Shown in pieces: positions 8,778-18,043 of a stretch of DNA of 64,000 bases. Under the pieces are notes generated by a model. It saw nothing but the letters and a program-made list of their open reading frames with translations. It had not been told where the DNA came from and did no database searches. Made by a program: the position numbers and the translations under genes. Within the stretch, counting starts at the first letter, position 1. Each line of letters opens with the position of its first letter. The DNA is taken from NCBI GenBank assembly GCA_963812475.1, contig CAWEVI010000050.1, positions 258,459-322,458 on the forward strand, written 5' to 3'. Origin of the DNA: JAMXLO01 sp963812475. Lineage in GTDB: Bacteria; Pseudomonadota; Alphaproteobacteria; Acetobacterales; Acetobacteraceae.

Positions 8778-9809
8778 CTACACAAAATGTGGACGCACCT
8801 TCTCGCAAAGCAGTTGCAACGACCGCATCATCATCCCCGGTGGAATGTGACTGCCGAAATTCAGCTCGGCGAGGATGCCATCGATTCCCAACTCGTCGCG
8901 CAACTGCAGCAGCCGATCCGTCACCCGCTCCGGGCTTCCCACGACAACCTTGTCGCGCAGCACCTGGTCGTAGGTGATCGTGCGCACCGTCTCCAATTCC
9001 GCCCGCCGACGGCTGTTCGGCGAGCCTTCCAGCCGCGTGGTCAGAGACTTGTAGCCTTGCATGATGCTGGGCTCGGCTTCTTCCAGTGCCTGCGCATCGG
9101 TGTCGGCGAGATGTAGTGATAAGCGCAGATACACTTCGCCTCTGCCGGGATGGCCCGCCGCCGTGTAGGCATCACGATATGCCTTCAGATCCGGCGCGAG
9201 CGCGGACAGCGAGCCGCTGCGCACCGCGACGAACAACGGATAGCCGAGTGCGCCAAGCACCGGGAACGTGTCCTCGCTGGCTCCGGCGATACGGATCGGC
9301 GGGTGTGGCTGCTGATATGGCCGAGGCACCGCACGCGCCTCGTTGAAGCTGTGATATTTGCCGGCGAAAGAAAAACTCGGTTGCGACCAAGCCAGCTTGA
9401 GGATCTCCAGCGCCTCGAAGAAGCGCTCGCGGCTCTCCGCATAGGGCACACCGTAGGCGGCGTAGGATCGCGGATTGCCGCTGCGACCGGCGCCCAGCAG
9501 AAGCCGGCCGCGGCTGATCTGGTCGATCGTGGCGGTCTCCTCGGCAAGCCGCAGCGGATGGCACAGCGGCAACACCTGCACCGCGGTGCCGATCTTGATG
9601 CGGCTGGTGCGCGCAGCGATTGTGCTGGCGACGGTCAGCGGTGCGGACAGCACGGAGCGCGACGCCTGCTGGTGGATCTCGGCGAGCCAGATCGCATCGA
9701 GCCCCCATCGTTCGGCGTCCGCGACCTGGTCTAGCGCCTGCGCAAATGCGTCGGCGTCCGATTGCTGTTCCACCTGGCGGTGGAATTCGTGGTACCAGCC
9801 GAACTCCAT
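8778..9809 (-). CDS. LLM-class flavin-dependent oxidoreductase (bacterial luciferase-like)
   Basis: About 343 residues of the luciferase-like monooxygenase superfamily, which uses reduced FMN from a separate reductase, or F420 in other branches. The start M-E-F-G-W-Y-H-E-F at 9809 gives the normal family length; the frame is open for 28 more codons. Family marks are the W-L-A-E-I-H-Q strand (usual form: W-x-x-E-H-H), K-I-G-T-A-V-Q-V-L-P-L-C-H-P-L-R-L-A-E-E and a G-R-L-L-L-G-A-G-R-S-G segment. It is divergent from another LLM gene at 9935 with a 125-base gap, so the two may share a control region. Substrate is unknown. Confidence 0.85.
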   Translation of the reverse strand: MEFGWYHEFHRQVEQQSDADAFAQALDQVADAERWGLDAIWLAEIHQQASRSVLSAPLTVASTIAARTSRIKIGTAVQVLPLCHPLRLAEETATIDQISRGRLLLGAGRSGNPRSYAAYGVPYAESRERFFEALEILKLAWSQPSFSFAGKYHSFNEARAVPRPYQQPHPPIRIAGASEDTFPVLGALGYPLFVAVRSGSLSALAPDLKAYRDAYTAAGHPGRGEVYLRLSLHLADTDAQALEEAEPSIMQGYKSLTTRLEGSPNSRRRAELETVRTITYDQVLRDKVVVGSPERVTDRLLQLRDELGIDGILAELNFGSHIPPGMMMRSLQLLCEKVRPHFV

Positions 9810-9934
9810 GGGACACATCCTGTGCTGAGGGTCGCACGCTAGTCCGCGCGCTGCCATCCGACAAATGGCGGCATTTGGAACATTGCGGCGCAACGCCTAA
9901 CCTAGTGGGCGAAGGATGACGGGAGATCAGTACC

Positions 9935-10981
9935 ATGCGGTTCGGATTGTTCGGCAGCGCAGCTGCGCGCCGCGGCAGCGGAGAGTTCGACAGCGCCGAG
10001 GGGTTTCGCGATTTTATCGAATACAACGTCGAAGCCGAGGCGCTTGGATTTCATGGCACCTTTGTCGTGGAGCATCATTTCACCGGCTTCGGCCAGGTTT
10101 CGGCGACGCTGAACCTGCTGACATGGCTCGGTGCGCGCACCCGTACCCTACGGCTCGGCACTGCGGTGATCGTACTGCCGTGGCACAATCCCGTTCTGCT
10201 GGCAGAACAGGCGGCAACGCTGGACCTGCTGTCGGGCGGTCGGCTGGATTTTGGCATCGGCAAGGGCTATCGGTACAATGAATTCGCCGGGTTCGACGTG
10301 GCGATGGAGGAAGCCGACGCGCGATTCGAGGAGTCCGTCTCGGTATTGCTGAAGGCGTGGACGTCCGAAGAGCGCTTCTCGCATCACGGCAAATACTGGC
10401 GGTTCAACGACATCGTCGTCGAGCCGCCGTCGGCGCAGAAGCCGCATCCGCAGATTTGGATGGGCGCCGGCAGCGAGCGCTCGATCCGCAACGTTGCCGA
10501 ACGTGGCTTCAATCTTCTGCTCGGTCAGTACGCCTCGCCCGGCGATGTGGCGCAGAGCATCGCCTGGTTCAGGTCGGCGGCCGAGGTGACGGGTCGCCGC
10601 TACGATCCGATGCAGATCGGCGTCACCCGCGCCTTCTTCGTCACCGACAGCGAGACGGAACGCGACGCGGCGCTGGACCGAAGGCTGCAGAACCGCATGC
10701 GGCAGCTTAAACTTGCAACACGCCCGGACGGAACGGTGCATGGTGGCCCCGACCGCGCCACCGGCGATCCGCATTCGGTCAACGTGAACAGCGCGATCTA
10801 TGGCAATCCGGATGAGATCGCTCGCAGGCTGGAAGCGCTGCAACAGGTCGGGGTCGGCTACGTGCTGATGAACGGTGGCGGCTCGGGCGGCGGCGGACGC
10901 GGACGCCAAAGCATGCGCCGCCTCGCTCGCGAGGTGATGCCGCTGTTCGCCGAACACGCGCCGGCGCGGGCGGCGGAATAG
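9935..10981 (+). CDS. LLM-class flavin-dependent oxidoreductase
   Basis: A 348-residue luciferase-like flavin enzyme. MRFGLFGSAA opens the barrel, followed by F-V-V-E-H-H-F (conserved E-H-H), L-R-L-G-T-A-V-I-V-L-P-W-H-N-P-V-L-L-A-E-Q and G-R-L-D-F-G-I-G-K-G-Y. The C-terminus has a Gly-rich turn (GGGSGGGGRGR) before the last helix. ATG at 9935 follows GGGAG at a good distance. It is related to, but clearly different from, its divergent neighbour at 8778 and to the broken LLM gene at 11027, on which it converges. Three LLM genes in 4 kb suggest a set of monooxygenases for related compounds. Confidence 0.87.
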   Translation: MRFGLFGSAAARRGSGEFDSAEGFRDFIEYNVEAEALGFHGTFVVEHHFTGFGQVSATLNLLTWLGARTRTLRLGTAVIVLPWHNPVLLAEQAATLDLLSGGRLDFGIGKGYRYNEFAGFDVAMEEADARFEESVSVLLKAWTSEERFSHHGKYWRFNDIVVEPPSAQKPHPQIWMGAGSERSIRNVAERGFNLLLGQYASPGDVAQSIAWFRSAAEVTGRRYDPMQIGVTRAFFVTDSETERDAALDRRLQNRMRQLKLATRPDGTVHGGPDRATGDPHSVNVNSAIYGNPDEIARRLEALQQVGVGYVLMNGGGSGGGGRGRQSMRRLAREVMPLFAEHAPARAAE

Positions 10982-11026
10982 CAACGGGTCGAGCCACGAA
11001 CCGGCGCGGCCGAACATGCGTTGGGA

Positions 11027-12260
11027 TCAGGCGCCCTGCGCGGCCTTCTCCTTCTCGGCCATGCGTTGCTTGAGCTGTTCGGCCGTGAGGCGGACAATGT
11101 CTTCGTTCTGGTGCGCATAGAGGTCGTAGGCTTCGGTCTCCAGTTCTTCCAGTACGATGCGGCCCGCGAGCACATCGGCCTTCCATGCATCCTGCGCCGG
11201 TTGGCGTGCATGAAACTCCGGCATGACATCGCGCGCGAACAGTTCCAGACTGTCGCAGATTGCCTGGTGGCTGGTGCGTCCGGCCTGATTGAGCAAAATC
11301 ACCTGATCGACATGCGCATCTTCGAACTGACGTAACCGCTTGCGGATGGTTTCGGGCGAGCCGATCAGACCGTTGCGCAGCGCCTGCTTCGCCTTGTCGG
11401 TCTGCCGCCAGTCCTGGTACTCGCGCCACAGATTGCCGGTACCCGGCGCATCGATGCCCTTACGACCGTAATAGCTCAGCGCGAAGATGAAGAACGTCCA
11501 TCCCGACGCTGCCTCGATTGCCTCCTCGTCTGTCGGCGCGCACATGAAACCATTGACAATAGCGATGTTGGGATTGGTTTGGTACTCGCTCAACAGGTTC
11601 GGGCGATGCAGCAGATTGTTGTAATAGCGATGCACCCAGGCGCGCGCCGCGTCCGGCGACACGAAGCTGAAACCGAGCGCGCCCATCCCCCACTGCCCGG
11701 CGTCGCCAATGGTGCGGATGTTGGAGCAGGCAACCCAGAGCGGCGGATGCGGCTTCTGAAGCGGCTTGGGAATCACATTCCGCGCTGGAAAGTCGTAGGT
11801 ACTGGCCATGGTATTCCCAGCTGTCGCGGGTGAACATCGGGATGATGGCGCGCACCGCATCCTCCCAGCGGTCACGCTTGTCGCGCACGCGCACGCCGAA
11901 CGGGTGCAGTTCCGCGGGCCCCGCGGCCTCGCCCATCCCGAGATCCACACGTCCGCCCGAGAGCAGATCGAGTGTTGCTACCTTCTCGGCCACGCGATGG
12001 GGCTGGTTGGTGGTGAGCTGGATCACGCCGTGGCCAAGCCTGATGTTCTTGGTGCGTTGGCTCGCCGCGCCAAGAAACACTTCCGGCGCCGGCGAGTGCG
12101 AGTACTCTTCCAGGAAGTGATGCTCGACCACCCAGGCATAGTCGTAGCCTAGTTGGTCCGCGAACTGGAACTGATCGAGCGATTGCTGTAGCAGGTCAAA
12201 TTCGCTGGTATCGGTCCAGGGCCGCGGGAGCTGGTGTTCGTAGAATACGCCGAACTTCAT
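11027..12260 (-). pseudogene. LLM-class flavin-dependent monooxygenase, interrupted by one frameshift
   Basis: Two frames join to give an LLM enzyme of about 410 residues. The N-terminal frame starts MKFGVFYEHQLP at 12260 (behind AAGGAAAA) and holds W-V-V-E-H-H-F-L-E-E-Y-S and G-R-V-D-L-G-M-G. The C-terminal frame resumes at Y-D-F-P-A-R-N-V-I-P and holds K-P-H-P-P-L-W-V-A-C-S. The switch lies at about 11797-11802, where one extra C in TACCTAC breaks the frame; total length is one base over a multiple of three. It follows the binding-protein gene at 12284 closely and so belongs to the Liv uptake operon. The transported compound may be its substrate, which is an inference from context. Confidence 0.75.
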
Positions 12261-12283
12261 GAGCGTTTTCCTTCGCGGACTGT

Positions 12284-13390
12284 TCAATCGGCTGGCGTCA
12301 GGACGCCTTTCGCCAGCTTGGCCATGGTGAGCGAGCGGTAATCCTGGCCCGTGTGGTCCTGCGGCGTGAAGCTCACCGGACCGTTCACGCCGGGCAGGTC
12401 CTTCAAACGTTCCATCGCGTCGCGGATACCCTGGCGGGTGCCGTCCGAGTTCTTCACCGCCGCCTCGGTGATCAGCCCGACATCATAGCCGAACGTGTTG
12501 AGATACACAGGGGTGCGGCCCAGCGCCTGCTGCAGCTCGGTATAGAGCCGTGCCGTGTCGCCGCCGATCACTGTGCCGAACGCGCCGATCTGGCTCGGTG
12601 TCAGCAACCCGTCGGCCGCGTCGGGTCCGCCGATCGCGTCGAACAGCGCCTTGCTGACGGCAGCCTGCTGCACCGCCACGGGCGCGGTGATCTGCATCTG
12701 CTGCATCAGCTTGAACGTCAGGATGCCCGGCCGCCCGGTCGCGCCGTTGTAAATGAGTTCAGGGTTGGCGGCCTTCAGTCTGACTATCTGTGCAGTAAAG
12801 TTGCTATCCTCCGGGTTGAATTCCTCGGCCGTCACGAGCTCCAGCGCGTACTTCGGCGCAAGTCCCCGGAGATATCCTTCCTCGGCCTGGCCGAACGTGT
12901 CCTTGCCGTGCAGCGATGCTATTCGCCTGTAGCCCTTCTTCCGCGCATATTCGCAAAGCACGACCATCATGTCGCGCGGTCCGGGAGCGACCTTGAACAG
13001 CCAGGGATCTGCCGGTACGCCGAGTGCTTCCACCGCGCCACTCGAGACGATCGGCACCTTGAATTCCGACGCGATCGATTTGATCGCCATCGCGGAATTG
13101 CTGTTGGTCAGTGCATAGATCAGCGTGACCGTGGGATCGCTGGCGACGCGGCGGAAAGCATTGATGGCGTTCACCGGGTTGGTTTCGTCATCGAGCGTCT
13201 CGAACACGATGGTGTGGCCCGGCAGACCGCGCGCCTTTACCCAGGCCTGCACGCCGGCGTTTTCGTCGGTCGCGGCAGAGGCGAAAGCGCCCGACAGCGA
13301 AGCGACGACGCCGATCTTGAATTCGCTTTGGGCCGCGGCGGGGCCAGCGACGAGAAGAAACAACAGAAGCACGCGCGCAAGCACTGGCAT
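12284..13390 (-). CDS. ABC transporter substrate-binding protein, Liv/PBP1 type (second copy of the cluster)
   Basis: A periplasmic type 1 binding protein of about 368 residues. MPVLARVLLLFLLVAGPAAA is a signal peptide that ends A-Q-S. Then comes F-K-I-G-V-V-A-S-L-S-G, the usual opening of branched-chain-amino-acid-type receptors that in practice bind amino acids, aromatic acids or amides. Start 13390 has GGGGA upstream. It shares long near-identical blocks with the protein at 16906 (L-D-D-E-T-N-P-V-N-A, N-S-N-S-A-M-A, A-S-E-F-K-V-P-I, D-T-F-G-Q, D-H-T-G-Q-D), so the two arose by duplication. Being last but one in the operon, it gives the one transporter a second receptor. Confidence 0.88.
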   Translation of the reverse strand: MPVLARVLLLFLLVAGPAAAQSEFKIGVVASLSGAFASAATDENAGVQAWVKARGLPGHTIVFETLDDETNPVNAINAFRRVASDPTVTLIYALTNSNSAMAIKSIASEFKVPIVSSGAVEALGVPADPWLFKVAPGPRDMMVVLCEYARKKGYRRIASLHGKDTFGQAEEGYLRGLAPKYALELVTAEEFNPEDSNFTAQIVRLKAANPELIYNGATGRPGILTFKLMQQMQITAPVAVQQAAVSKALFDAIGGPDAADGLLTPSQIGAFGTVIGGDTARLYTELQQALGRTPVYLNTFGYDVGLITEAAVKNSDGTRQGIRDAMERLKDLPGVNGPVSFTPQDHTGQDYRSLTMAKLAKGVLTPAD

Positions 13391-13453
13391 TTTTTCCCCA
13401 TGACGTAAAGACCCAGCGGTAACATAAGTCATTGCTTCGGGCCACCAACAACC

Positions 13454-14224
13454 TCACCGTCCCAAAATCGCAAGCTTCCTGCTGCGAATGCGGCCTTCGA
13501 TCGCGTAGTGGCCGCCCTGGCCGCCGAGATAGGCCTCCTGCACCGCCGGATTGACCAGCAATTCGGATGCAGGTCCCTCGATCGCGATCCGCCCATTCTC
13601 CAGCACGTAGCCACGGTCCGCGATCGCCAGCGCCGCGTGCGCGTTCTGTTCGACTATCAGCACGGTGCCGCGCGCCGAACGCAGAGCGACGATCTGCCGC
13701 ATGATCTGGGCGGCGACCATCGGCGCGAGGCCGAGCGACGGTTCGTCCAGCAACAGCAGCATCGGGTGCGACATGGTGGCGCGCGCGATTGCCACCATCT
13801 GCTGCTCGCCGCCGGACAGGGTACGCGCGAGTTGGCGCCGACGCTGACGCAAGATCGGGAACCGAGAAAACTGCTCCTCCAGCGCAGTGGTCACTGCGCG
13901 GCGATCGCCGCTGGTGTAAGCGCCCATCAGCAGATTCTCCTCGACTGACATGCTGCCGAACAATTGCCGCCGTTCCGGCACCTGGGCGATCCCGGCGCGG
14001 ACGATCGCGGGCGTCGGCAGATGCACGATGCTGCGCCCATCGAACCGGATGCCGCCGGACGATGTCGCCACCAGGCCCATCACGGTGTTCAGGAGAGTGC
14101 TCTTTCCCGCCCCGTTCGCACCGATCAACGCGACGATTTCGCCGACCCCGACAGCGAGCGAGACTTTATGCAGCACCGGCGATCGCCCGTAACCGCTGGA
14201 CACGCGGTCGAGTTCAAGCAGCAC
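13454..14224 (-). CDS. livF: branched-chain-type ABC transporter ATP-binding protein LivF
   Basis: An ATPase subunit of about 256 residues with Walker A (G-A-N-G-A-G-K-S-T), Q-loop region Q-V-P-E-R-R-Q-L-F, signature L-S-G-G-E-Q-Q, Walker B (L-L-L-L-D-E-P-S-L-G-L-A-P) and V-E-Q-N in the H-loop position, where LivF proteins typically have Asn rather than His. The GTG at 14224 overlaps the end of livMG by 11 bases and gives the normal family start; the longer open frame upstream is inside livMG. The overlap implies coupled translation. Confidence 0.88.
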   Translation of the reverse strand: MLLELDRVSSGYGRSPVLHKVSLAVGVGEIVALIGANGAGKSTLLNTVMGLVATSSGGIRFDGRSIVHLPTPAIVRAGIAQVPERRQLFGSMSVEENLLMGAYTSGDRRAVTTALEEQFSRFPILRQRRRQLARTLSGGEQQMVAIARATMSHPMLLLLDEPSLGLAPMVAAQIMRQIVALRSARGTVLIVEQNAHAALAIADRGYVLENGRIAIEGPASELLVNPAVQEAYLGGQGGHYAIEGRIRSRKLAILGR

Positions 14225-16022
14225 GCGCGCGAACTTCCTGACCCAGATATGCTGCGATGACAGCGGGGTCGTCGCGCACAAGATCCGGCGGCCCCTGCGC
14301 AATCATCTCCCCATGGTCCATCACCACGACGTGGTCGGCCAGACCCATGACCAGACGCATGTCATGCTCGACCACCAGCACCGTCACGCCGAGGGCCGCG
14401 ATGCGCACGATGAGCTCCGCAAGTCGCTCGGTTTCGGCATCGTTCAGGCCGGATGCCGGTTCGTCCATCAGCAGCAGGCGTGGTCGCAGCGCCAGGGCGC
14501 GCGCGATTTCCACCAGACGCTGATGGCCGAACGGCAACGCCGCGGGATCTTGAAGCTCCGCTCCCTGCAGCCCGACGAAACCAAGCGCTTCCAGCGCGGC
14601 GCGCCGCACCTCCGCTTCCTCCCGCTCGCCGATCCAGTGCAGCGCGATTGGCAATACCGCCTGCGTGGCGAACCGATGCTGGCCGCACATCACGTTTTCC
14701 AGCACCGTCATGTTGTCGCACAATTGCAGGTTCTGAAAGGTGCGGCCAATCCCCAACCGTGCCACATCGCGCGGCATCAGCGCCTGTATTTCCTGGCGTT
14801 CGAAGCGCACCACACCTTCGTCCAATGCGAGATAGCCGCCGATCAGGTTGAACAGCGTCGTCTTGCCCGCTCCATTTGGGCCGATCAGTGCGGTGATGGA
14901 ACCGGGCTGAACCTCGAAGCCGACATTGCTGACCGCCCGCAGGCTGCCGAACGAGCGCGAAACGCCAGCCACCTCCAGAAACGGCGCTTCCGGTAATGGC
15001 GGATCACTCAGCGGCGGCAATGCTATCGCGCCCGGCTCCGCCACCATGACGCGGGGCGGGTCGTGGTCGCCGGCAAGACGGTCGTAGATACGGCTGACAA
15101 ATCCGGCAATGCCGCGCGGGAAGGCAATCAGCACGATCACGGTAAGCGCGCCCATGATGACCGATTCCCACAGTGGCAGAGCCAGATCGCGCAGCAATTC
15201 GCGGACGAAGATAATGATGGCCGCTCCCAGCGCGCCACCCCAGATCGATGTCAGGCCGCCGATGATCGTGCCGGTGATCAGGTTGATGGTGTAGCCGAAG
15301 CCGAACACCGTCGGATCCGTCGCGCGCAGATAGTGCACCAGAAGGCTGCCGGAGACGCTCGCCATGCCGGCGCCGATGACGAACATCTGCACCTTGTGTC
15401 GGCCGCTGTCGACGCCGACCGACCCGGCCGCCTCCTCGCTGGCCGCAATCGCGCGGAGCGCTCGGCCGATCGCCGAGCGGTCGATGTTCAGTCCGATCCA
15501 GATCGCGAGGAACACCAGGAGCCAGACAAACCAAAAGAACATACGGTCATCGGCGAGCGAAATGCCGAAGACGCGGAACTTCGGAATGCCGGTCACGCCC
15601 ATCGGTCCGCCGGTGAACGCCAATTCGACGGCGACGACGATCAGCATGAGGTGCAGCGCGAGCGTCGCCATCGCCAGGACGAAGCCACGCAGTTTCAGGA
15701 TCGGCGCCGCGATGACATAGGCGAGCGCCATCGCCATGACGGCGCCGGCGAACAGTGCCGCAAAGGGGTCCCAGCCGTAGCGCACGCACAGGATCGCGTT
15801 GGCGTAGCCGCCGATCATGCTGAACGCCGCCTGGCCGATCGCAAGCTGATGCGCCAGGCCAAGCAGCAGAACGACGCCAACGGTGCTGACCGCCATCGCG
15901 CCGGCGGTGATGCCGACGCCGAGATGATAGCTGTCGGGAAAGCCCAGCGGATACAGCGCCACTGCAACGACGAACAGCAGCGCGGCAATTGGCGATTTGC
16001 GACGCGAGAGAAAGCCGGTCAC
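14214..16022 (-). CDS. livM-livG: fused branched-chain-type ABC permease and ATPase (LivM-LivG)
   Basis: One frame of about 602 residues encodes a membrane permease followed by an ATPase. Residues ~1-325 have multiple hydrophobic helices and the LivM marks G-Q-A-A-F-S-M-I-G-G-Y and R-A-L-R-A-I-A-A-S-E-x-A-A. After a proline-rich linker (~340-365) the ATPase follows with G-P-N-G-A-G-K-T-T, G-I-G-R-T-F-Q-N, P-F-G-H-Q-R-L-V-E-I-A, L-L-M-D-E-P-A-S-G-L and V-V-E-H-D. The GTG at 16022 overlaps the livH stop (GTGA). The same frame is open much further upstream, but that part lies over livH and has no membrane-protein character. LivM-LivG fusions are known in alphaproteobacteria. Confidence 0.88.
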   Translation of the reverse strand: MTGFLSRRKSPIAALLFVVAVALYPLGFPDSYHLGVGITAGAMAVSTVGVVLLLGLAHQLAIGQAAFSMIGGYANAILCVRYGWDPFAALFAGAVMAMALAYVIAAPILKLRGFVLAMATLALHLMLIVVAVELAFTGGPMGVTGIPKFRVFGISLADDRMFFWFVWLLVFLAIWIGLNIDRSAIGRALRAIAASEEAAGSVGVDSGRHKVQMFVIGAGMASVSGSLLVHYLRATDPTVFGFGYTINLITGTIIGGLTSIWGGALGAAIIIFVRELLRDLALPLWESVIMGALTVIVLIAFPRGIAGFVSRIYDRLAGDHDPPRVMVAEPGAIALPPLSDPPLPEAPFLEVAGVSRSFGSLRAVSNVGFEVQPGSITALIGPNGAGKTTLFNLIGGYLALDEGVVRFERQEIQALMPRDVARLGIGRTFQNLQLCDNMTVLENVMCGQHRFATQAVLPIALHWIGEREEAEVRRAALEALGFVGLQGAELQDPAALPFGHQRLVEIARALALRPRLLLMDEPASGLNDAETERLAELIVRIAALGVTVLVVEHDMRLVMGLADHVVVMDHGEMIAQGPPDLVRDDPAVIAAYLGQEVRARAA

Positions 16023-16906
16023 TGGCCGCCCGCCGCGACACCGGCGCGGCCACGCAGGAACACGCCGCCCTGGATCAGCAGCCAGGCCAACAGAGCCCCG
16101 TAGACGATAAAGTCCTTCCAGCCGGAGGAAACGTAGCCGGCGCCGAGCGATTCCAAAACGCCAATGAAAAGACCACCGAGCACGGCGATCGAGGGCGACC
16201 GGAAGCCGCCCAGGATCGCACCGATAAAACCCTTCGTGCTGTAGGTGAGGCCAGCGTCCCAACTCGCCAGGACAATCGGTGTGATCACCACGCCAGCCAG
16301 TGCGCCGGTCGCGCCGCTGACCCCGAATACGATGACGCGCAGCCGCTCGGCATTCACGCCCATCAGTCGCGCCGCCTGCAGATTGATCGAGCAGGCGCGC
16401 ACAGCACGACCGATGCTGGTGTAGCGCAGGAATGTGAAGGTGCCGAGCAGGAGAAGCAGGGTTGCGCCCCAGACCCAAAGGCTCTGCACCGGCACGATGG
16501 CACCGAGCAGAACGATCACTCCGTCGCCGGAGAAACCCGGCAGGCTGAGCGCATCCTTGCCGGCGACGATCAGCGTGATGCCACGCAACACGACAGCGAA
16601 ACCGACGGTGGTGGTGATTTGGATGAAATGCGGCCGAAGTCGCACTGGCGCAAGCGTGAAAAATTCCTGTGCGGCGCCGACCGTCGCGCCGATCGCGGTC
16701 GCGGCGAGGACTGCCAGGGCGAATGGCACGTCGAGTCCGATCAGCCAGGCTGCGGCCATGCCGCCCAGCATGACGAACTCGCCCTGCGCGAAGTTCACCA
16801 CGCCGGAGACGTTCGCGCACAGCACGAACCCGAGGGCCACCAATGCATAGACGCAGCCCGTGGTCAGCCCAGGCAGCAGCAGTTGCAGGAAGATCGAGGA
16901 GTCCAT
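16019..16906 (-). CDS. livH: branched-chain-type ABC transporter permease LivH
   Basis: A permease of 295 residues with about eight hydrophobic segments. Marks of LivH are G-L-T-T-G-C-V-Y-A-L-V-A-L-G-F near the start, V-N-F-A-Q-G-E-F-V-M-L-G and the cytoplasmic loop R-A-V-R-A-C-S-I-N-L-Q-A-A-R-L-M-G-V-N that contacts the ATPase. ATG at 16906 overlaps the stop of the binding-protein gene (TGATG), and its own stop overlaps livMG, so the three genes are translated as a coupled block. Confidence 0.9.
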   Translation of the reverse strand: MDSSIFLQLLLPGLTTGCVYALVALGFVLCANVSGVVNFAQGEFVMLGGMAAAWLIGLDVPFALAVLAATAIGATVGAAQEFFTLAPVRLRPHFIQITTTVGFAVVLRGITLIVAGKDALSLPGFSGDGVIVLLGAIVPVQSLWVWGATLLLLLGTFTFLRYTSIGRAVRACSINLQAARLMGVNAERLRVIVFGVSGATGALAGVVITPIVLASWDAGLTYSTKGFIGAILGGFRSPSIAVLGGLFIGVLESLGAGYVSSGWKDFIVYGALLAWLLIQGGVFLRGRAGVAAGGQ

Positions 16907-18027
16907 CAATCGGCCGGCACCGGCTTGCCGTTCTCCAGCCTCCCGAGCGTGATGGAACGCGAATCCTGGCCGGTGTGATCCTGTGTCGTGTAGGTCACTG
17001 GGCCATTGATTGCCGGCAGGTCCGTCAGCTTCTCCAGTGCATCGCGGATGCCCTGGCGCGAGCCGTCGGACTGCGTTACCACGGCAGCCGCGATCAGTCC
17101 CACATCGAAGCCAAACACGTTGAAGAAAACCGGAGTCCGCCCGCCGAGACCTTCCTTCAGTTCGGCGTGGTATTGTGCCGCTTCGCCACCGAGTCCATCG
17201 CCAAGCGAGCCGCGCTGCGTCATCATCATAAGGCCGTTGGCGGCTGTCGGGCTGCCGATCGCATTGAAGAACGCTTCGCTGATCGCCGAGCCGGCCACTA
17301 CCAGCGGTGTCGTAAGGCCGAGCTGCTTGTACTGTTTGAATGCCAGGATTGCGGCCCGTGCACTGGCACTGCTGTAGATCAGGTCCGGGTTCGCCGCGCG
17401 GATGCGCGTAAGCTGTGCGTTGAAGCTTGTGTCCTCGATCGCAAAGCTCTCTTCGGCCACTAGCTTGTAACCGTACTGTGGCGCAAGCTTCTGCAGGTTG
17501 CTGTGGTCGTACTGGCCGAACGTGTCGGTCGAATAGAGATGCGCGACCTTGGTATAGCCTTTGCGCTTTATGTACTCGGACAAGGCGATCATGTAGTCGC
17601 GGTTCGATGGCGCGACCTTGAACATCCACGGATCGGGGGGAACGCCCAGTGCGTCAGCGCCGCCTCCGGTGATGATCGGCACCTTGAACTCCGAGGCGAA
17701 GGATTTAGCCGCCATCGCGGAATTGCTGTTGATGAACAGATAGATCAGCGCGATCTGCGGATCAGACGCCAGCCTCCGGAAGGCATTCGCCGCGTTCACC
17801 GGATTGGTCTCGTCGTCCAGCGTCTGCAGCACGATCTTCCTGCCAAGGCCGCGCTGCTTGATCCAGGCATTGAACCCGTCGAACGTATCCTTGGTCGGCG
17901 CGGCGAAAGGACCGGTGACCGAAGCCACCACCCCGATGCGGAATTCGACGGGCTCGTCGGCCCCTGCCGCGCCTAGCCCGAGGGCCAACAGCGCCGCGGC
18001 GCAGAGTGTCAGTAATCGCATGCGCAT
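16906..18027 (-). CDS. ABC transporter substrate-binding protein, Liv/PBP1 type
   Basis: A periplasmic receptor of about 373 residues. The signal peptide MRMRLLTLCAAALLALGLGA ends near A-G-A-D-E, and the mature part starts E-F-R-I-G-V-V-A-S-V-T-G. The start at 18027 has AGGAAAAG upstream; the open frame beyond it overlaps the monooxygenase gene and is not used. It is the first transport gene of the operon, directly before livH. Its close paralogue at 12284 lies at the other end of the cassette. Ligand is unknown; flanking monooxygenases hint at an aromatic or heterocyclic compound, by inference only. Confidence 0.88.
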   Translation of the reverse strand: MRMRLLTLCAAALLALGLGAAGADEPVEFRIGVVASVTGPFAAPTKDTFDGFNAWIKQRGLGRKIVLQTLDDETNPVNAANAFRRLASDPQIALIYLFINSNSAMAAKSFASEFKVPIITGGGADALGVPPDPWMFKVAPSNRDYMIALSEYIKRKGYTKVAHLYSTDTFGQYDHSNLQKLAPQYGYKLVAEESFAIEDTSFNAQLTRIRAANPDLIYSSASARAAILAFKQYKQLGLTTPLVVAGSAISEAFFNAIGSPTAANGLMMMTQRGSLGDGLGGEAAQYHAELKEGLGGRTPVFFNVFGFDVGLIAAAVVTQSDGSRQGIRDALEKLTDLPAINGPVTYTTQDHTGQDSRSITLGRLENGKPVPAD

Positions 18028-18043
18028 GAGCGTCTTTTCCTGT

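Noticed and set aside
7457..8977. 506-codon plus-strand open frame
   Set aside because: It spans two well-supported minus-strand genes and an intergenic repeat, and has random-looking content.
16023..16820. N-terminal extension of the LivM-LivG frame
   Set aside because: It overlaps livH out of frame, is Arg-rich, and has no membrane helices; the GTG at 16022 gives the correct LivM start.
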